Assembly (NCBI RefSeq): GCF_034190915.1
Contig: NW_026947544.1
Span: forward strand, 2,392,001 to 2,456,000
Source of the DNA: Cavia porcellus
Taxonomy: Eukaryota > Chordata > Mammalia > Rodentia > Caviidae
Reading direction: 5' to 3'
Length of the DNA stretch: 64,000 nt
How positions within the stretch are numbered: position 1 is the first letter of the stretch; each line of letters opens with the position of its first letter. Below, piece by piece: positions 59,651-64,000 of the stretch. The notes beneath the pieces were generated by a model. It had not been told where the DNA came from, searched no databases, and saw nothing but the letters and a program-made list of their open reading frames with translations. The position numbers and the translations under genes were made by a program.

Positions 59651-59700
59651 CTTTCCAACCTATCCACAAATACTATAGTATTTGTGGATAGGTTGGAAAG
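59651..59700. repeat. Perfect 50-bp palindrome, 25-bp arms, no spacer
   Basis: The left arm (ctttccaacc, then tatccacaaa, then tacta) is followed immediately by its exact reverse complement ending ggttggaaag. Symmetry stops at once on both sides (59650 T, 59701 T). Left of it is unassigned sequence, right of it is minus-strand L1 ORF2 start sequence, so it marks a junction. Confidence 0.97.
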
Positions 59701-59701
59701 T

Positions 59702-61800
59702 AATAGTTGGCCCTGTTACTTTCTGGTTCTCTGTCAGACAGAGCATTGTTTTCTCGTATTTGATTTTCAGCCCATGTACTTTTTCATGTAAATTGTATTT
59801 CCTATAAATAGCATCTTGGTGGATCCTGCCTCCTGATCTACTCCATGTGTGGTTCTTTTTTTTTTTTTTTTAATTTAGTGTATCAAGGCCATCTATATTA
59901 GAGATTATAACCAACCTTCTCTGCCTCATTTGTGTTATGCTCTTTTTTTGCCATCAGTTGTCTGCTTATCTTCTTCATTCTGTTTTCTGCTCTATTCATT
60001 GTGTCTTCTCTGCCACTCTTCCTGGAATCCTGGTACTTTTCTTTCTCTCTAGAATGCCCTGCAGTATTCTCTGTAGAGCTGGATTGGTGGTTGCGAATTT
60101 CCCAAGTTCCTATTTGTCTTAGAAGCATCTAGTTTCTCCATTAATTTCTAGAGACAGTCTAGCATGGTATATCAATCTGGGTTTGAGGTTATTCTCTTTC
60201 AGGGCTTGGAATATTTGACTCCAGGCTTTTCTTGAGTTGATGGTTTGTATTGAGAAGCCTGACATTATTCTGATGGGTTTTCCTTTATAGGTTATCTGTT
60301 TCTTGTCTCTAATAGCTTTTAATATTCTGTTCTTGTATTAAATTTCTGGGATCTTGATTATTGTATGCCCGGGTATAACTCTGTTTTGGTTGTAGGTCTC
60401 TGGAGCTTTGAATGCCTCATACATGAGAATATCATTTCCTTTTCCTACATTTGGGATGTTTTTCTTAATTATTTCTGTGAAAAGCTTTTGTAGTTCATTT
60501 GCTTGAACCCTTGCTTCTTCATTAACGTTCTTTATTCTCAAGTTGTAGATCCTCTTGTCATCTTCTAGCTTTTGTTTTATTAATGCTTATTTCCTTGCTA
60601 TTTTAAAAAGTTATTCCTTTCATAATCCCACATTGAAAAACTGCCCTCCAGTTTGGACAACCTATCTTAATTTCTTTCAAGCAGATTTGCCATCTTTCCA
60701 TAGAGTTTTTAATTTCCTGGTAATCTCTTTGAATTTGCTTCATGTATTCTATATTTTGTTTATATTTTTCATCAAATGGTTCTCTCTTTTGAGTTCTTCC
60801 CTTCTTCCATCTGTGTATGCTTGAGGGGTGCTTAGCATCTCTTTTAGTAAGCTTCTTATATCTTGCTTTACTTGGCTAAATATTTCACTTTTGAACTCAT
60901 CTATTAGGTCCCCAAAATATCTCTTTATGTCCACTGGTGCTGTGTGTGATATTGCTTGTTTGCTGTTTTCATTCTCCTTTGTGTTTACCTGTCCTGGGTC
61001 AATGTTCTCAGGACATTGCTTTTTCCCATCTTTTTTTGTTTCTTGCAGTATGCCCATTTGTTGGTTACAATTCTTCTGAAGCATGCTGGCTACGTGACCC
61101 TTCCCACTGCAGTGTGCTAGTGAGTTGCAGACAGGGGAGTGTACGTTGCCCTCTCCCGTCTGGATCATTCAAGGTGCTGAGGTCTGCACTGAATTACTAT
61201 GCACTGCCTCCTCTCTGGGTTAGTCAAACTTCTGAGGCTTCACTGTGTTAGTGTGCATCGCTGCCATGGGGAATTGATTTCAGTTAACCTGTTGGGTCTC
61301 AGCCACGTCATGTGACCTAGGCCTAGCTCACTACACCATTCCTGTTTGGGAAGGGAACATCTGACTGAAGTCACTGCTGCCCCTTTACTTGCCAGTTCTG
61401 CCTGGTCCCAGAATGTCATCCACTGGAGCCCTCCTTTCTGTGAAATGGCTGCACTCCCATCACTCACCGCAGGTTGATGCAGGCTCAGCTGTTTGTTTGT
61501 CTGGTCGACCCCCAACCTCAGTGTGACTGCGCCTCCAGTGAGTCAAAGCTGCAGGACCTCAGATGGCTTGGCAAGTTGCCAGCTGTGGTGGGGGCTGTGA
61601 TCTTTTAGCTGTTCCAATAGTAGCCCTGGGATTGTATGTTTGATTGGTTCTTCTCACCTTAGTTTCTTCTTGGGATGAGAGAATTCATCTCCCTCTGTTT
61701 GGGGCTCCCTATTTTGTATTATGTTAAATTCTAAGTTGACTCTCTCAGGGTGCCTCTGTAGCCAGCTGTTACCTATCCGCCACCTTTGCTCTGCCCCCCT
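59702..61800 (-). mobile_element. L1-L: antisense LINE with ORF1, 5'UTR and only the start of ORF2
   Basis: Minus strand: 5' end near 61800 (a ggtggcggata motif), 5'UTR 60950-61800, ORF1 about 60060-60940 and ORF2 endonuclease start at about 59900-59702. ORF2 stops at the palindrome. Its 5'UTR is related to, but distinct from, that of the HAL1-like element at 58680-59460 (shared cccactgcagtgt and gactgaagtcactgc). Confidence 0.75.
60060..60940 (-). pseudogene. ORF1 of L1-L, broken
   Basis: N-terminal segment VDIKRYFGDLIDEFKSEIFS, then QVKQDIRSLLKEML (60749-61168 frame), RRM-region segment VNEEARVQANELQKLFTEII (60338-60541), and a C-terminal piece around 60120-60300. The same family as the HAL1-like ORF1 copies. 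Frames shift between the pieces. Confidence 0.75.
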
Positions 61801-61805
61801 GGCCT

Positions 61806-62085
61806 TTTTTTTTTCTTTTTGTCATTTTTAAGACAGGGTGTCATGATGCAGTTCAGGCTGGCCTTGAGCTCACTTGATAGCCCAAACTGGTCTTAAACTC
61901 ACAAAGATTCTCTTGCCTTTCTTCCCTGAATGCTGGGTTACAGTTGTGTATCACTGGTTTTTTGTTTTTTTTGGGACAGGGTCTTGCTCTGTAGCTGAGG
62001 CTGGCCTCAAACTGTCAGTAGTCTTTCTGATTCAGCTTCCCAAGTTATGGTACTCTAGGCATGTACCACCGTGCCTGGCTTATGC
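61806..62085 (-). mobile_element. Two adjacent B1-like SINEs
   Basis: 61806-61950 (ttcaggctggccttgagctc, then gaatgctgggttacagttgt) and 61951-62085 (gaggctggcctcaaactgtc, then tgtaccaccgtgcctggctt), each with its T-rich tail on the left. Both are minus-strand and moderately diverged. Confidence 0.85.
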
Positions 62086-62204
62086 CAGACTTGAATCTGA
62101 TTTTTAGTTGGTCTAATATTTTGTATCTTTATTTTCTGTTTAATTATATCAATTGTGGAGAGAGTATTCATAAAATCACCAAGTATGGTTATGTGTTCCT
62201 CTAG

Positions 62205-62243
62205 TTGGCTTGCTTGCTTTTTTTCTTTTCTTTTCTTTTCTTT

Positions 62244-62305
<62 letters not shown>

Positions 62306-62316
62306 TTCCTTCCTTC

Positions 62317-62387
<71 letters not shown>

Positions 62388-62576
62388 TTCTGCCTTCCTT
62401 AATTTACTCCTTTTTTCTCTATTTTCTTCTTTCTTTCCTTCTCTCCCTCCCTCCTTTCTCTCTCTCTCTTTGTCTCATTCTTTCTTTGTCTCACTAATAG
62501 TTCATTGTGACATCAAACTTATAGCAAGCTGCCTTCCTCAGTGCTAGAATTGCAGGCATGTGTCACTATGGCTGGC
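62205..62576 (-). repeat. (CTTT)n microsatellite grown from a B1-like SINE tail
   Basis: 62219-62395 is CTTT/CTTCC repeat of about 175 bp with a C-richer interruption at 62301-62319. It is followed by a pyrimidine tract and a worn B1-like body ending gtgtcactatggctggc at about 62576. Long Ser/Phe/Leu frames here are repeat translations, not genes. Confidence 0.85.
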
Positions 62577-62914
62577 AAGCCAGCTTTTTCTGATACTGTT
62601 TTCCAATGCTTAATGTTTATTTTCTGTAGCTGTTTTTCTCCTTTTAATAAGATATTTTTCCTTGTTTTCAATATGTAAGTAGTTATTTACCTTATAAATA
62701 ATCTATTCTTATTTCTGTGCATGATGGGAATATTGAGGCCTTTTCATTTAATAAATTTTTGGCAAAGTATAAGAGTTTTGAGACCTTAATTCATTTATTA
62801 TTTGGGCATGTTCTTTTTCTCTTTCTGTGTTGTCTATGGTCTAATTCGTGAAGTTTTGATTTTTTCTAATTTGTAAACTTTTTCTAATTTGTAAAGTTTT
62901 CATTTTTATCTTCT
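62577..62914. other. Intronic stretch without recognised feature
   Basis: A/T-rich sequence; no gene, SINE or L1 block recognised up to the SINE at 62915. Confidence 0.5.
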
Positions 62915-63012
62915 TTTTTTTTTTTTTTTTTTAATCGGTACCGAGGATCGAACTCATGACTGCCTGCCTGCAAGGCAGGCGCTTATGCCACTGAGCTAAA
63001 TCCCCAGCCCCT
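62915..63012 (-). mobile_element. Young-looking ID-like SINE
   Basis: Poly-T, aatcggtaccgaggatcgaa and actgagctaaatccccagcc on +. Exact 13-bp duplications atttttatcttct lie at 62902-62914 and 63013-63025. Both Pol III boxes are intact on the minus strand. Confidence 0.95.
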
Positions 63013-63091
63013 ATTTTTATCTTCTGTGTTAACTGTTAAGGCTACGTTTGGCTATGTGACACAGATAATGAAGGTTTTCAGATTTGGCATT

Positions 63092-63877
63092 TTTTTTTTT
63101 TTATTTAAGGAGAAAAAGAAAAAAACAGAAAAAGGGTACAAGTAATACAAAAATTTAAAAAATAAATAGTAAGAAATTACTAGTTAATAGATTACATATT
63201 CTCATCTTAGAAATAGTTGTTCAAGTTACAAAATTGAAGCATATAAAGTGGACTTGCAAACAGTGAGAGTGCTAACAGTTGTGTTCGATGATCCAGAAAA
63301 ACTCAGTAATATGGTTATCTATCTTTTACACTTAAACATATATGCAGTTATAACCTTTAGAGCACTTTCTTTTCTTTTCTTTTGTACAATGACAATTACA
63401 CATTTTGGGTTTCATTACTCCCACAGTTCTTATTACTTTTTTCGAAGAGAGTAAAACCAAATGTGATATATCAGAACAGAGTCAGTCAAATCAAAAGATG
63501 GACATAATAGATAATGTAAAAACAAAATCAAAGGTGATCAACAAAGGTTTCCATACTGTCTCTTGCTAAGTTAAGAAGAATTGCCAGTTATAATAAAATT
63601 GAACAAAACAGTAAAGAATAAAACCAAAGCATTGGAAACATTACAGGACTTTAAAAGAAGATAATAGTCACCTGGAATGGGCGTCATAATGATTCTTATT
63701 GTCTTCACAGTTTTGCCTATACTTTCGAACTTGGTGCTAATCAAGCAAGGCAGAATAGGGGAAGATAAGGCAATTTTTTTTTTTGGTCTTTTTTTTTTAA
63801 TCAGTACCAGGGATGGAACTCACAACTGCCTGCTTTCAAGGCAGGTGCTTATGCTGCTGAGCTAAATCCCCAGCCCC
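63092..63877 (-). mobile_element. Composite insertion: ID-like SINE joined to an L1/HAL1 3'UTR
   Basis: The whole 786-bp block is flanked by exact duplications agatttggcatt at 63080-63091 and 63878-63889. On the minus strand it reads: complete ID-like SINE (63877 to about 63770, head at the very edge), its A-rich tail, about 14 bases of filler, then a 5'-truncated L1/HAL1 3'UTR (about 63763 to 63104) and poly-A (poly-T on +). The 3'UTR part is very similar to 55800-56460. The SINE has no target duplication of its own. One shared duplication fits a single insertion of a two-part cDNA. Confidence 0.85.
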
Positions 63878-63889
63878 AGATTTGGCATT

Positions 63890-64000
63890 GTTAATAACAC
63901 TTGCAGCAGAAAATGCTTGTGAATGTCTTTCCTATATGAGATGTTTAGCAGTAGTCCTGTCCTGAACCATATAGATAGTGTAGTAGTACTTAACCAGTAG
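63890..64000. other. Intronic sequence to the window edge
   Basis: Unique-looking sequence continuing from 63079, the pre-insertion locus of the composite element. No gene seen. Confidence 0.4.

Noticed and set aside
62155..62547. 130-codon plus-strand open frame rich in Ser, Phe and Leu
   Set aside because: Translation of the (CTTT)n microsatellite and polypyrimidine tract; equal-looking frames exist in three phases.

Overview
This is rodent-type mammalian nuclear DNA and almost all of it is intronic. Two short exons on the + strand (34395-34503 and 46620-46669) are the only host coding sequence I can support. Spliced together, they read 53 uninterrupted codons of the first TPR-proximal region of the KDM6A/UTY (UTX/UTY) histone-demethylase family. 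At two positions where I recall the human paralogs differing, they carry the UTY-like residues: Ser in the DYSK motif and Ala in the LQADYWK motif. My working reading is therefore a male-specific (Y) copy, Uty, in a rodent. This rests on remembered sequences and needs an alignment. Two SINE families support a rodent host: a tRNA-derived ID-like SINE (about 15 copies) and B1-like 7SL SINEs. The ID-like consensus, with a 'ggtaccgataaaaa' type 3' tail, looks to me more hystricomorph than murid (low confidence).

Layout. 1-6270: a near full-length antisense L1 whose 3' end lies outside the window. 6376-16990: an older antisense L1 apparently split by a younger one (L1-C, 9107-14600). 17000-22236: a hAT-like repeat, a solo LTR, L1 5' remnants, B1 SINEs and unique intron. 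22248-26087: a complete sense-strand LINE with ORF1 but no ORF2 (HAL1-like), bounded by target-site duplications. 26530-33430: another near full-length antisense L1. 33431-34540: an L1-poor island holding the first exon. 34540-45640: several antisense L1 copies forming the intron between the exons. 45641-47330: a second L1-poor island holding the second exon. 47627-53000: antisense L1-K. 54268-61800: L1 3'-UTR pieces, an antisense HAL1-like element carrying a solo LTR, a 50-bp perfect palindrome, and an L1 with only the start of ORF2. 61806-63890: B1 copies, a (CTTT)n microsatellite, and a composite SINE/L1 insertion.

The most striking features are not genes. (1) About 4.5 kb inside L1-C (9560-14061) and L1-K (47827-52328) is the same in both, with one base difference seen by eye, including shared crippling mutations. 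Both flanks remain L1 but are clearly diverged. This is the pattern expected of gene conversion, or of an assembly artefact. The arms are direct repeats 38,267 bp apart and bracket both exons. (2) A perfect spacerless 50-bp palindrome lies at 59651-59700. (3) HAL1-like elements have tandem 5'-UTR monomers and a YY1-like site at the 5' end. (4) A SINE plus L1 3'-UTR pair shares a single target-site duplication, suggesting a template-switch chimera. Nearly every L1 piece is antisense to the host gene; the one clear sense element lacks ORF2.
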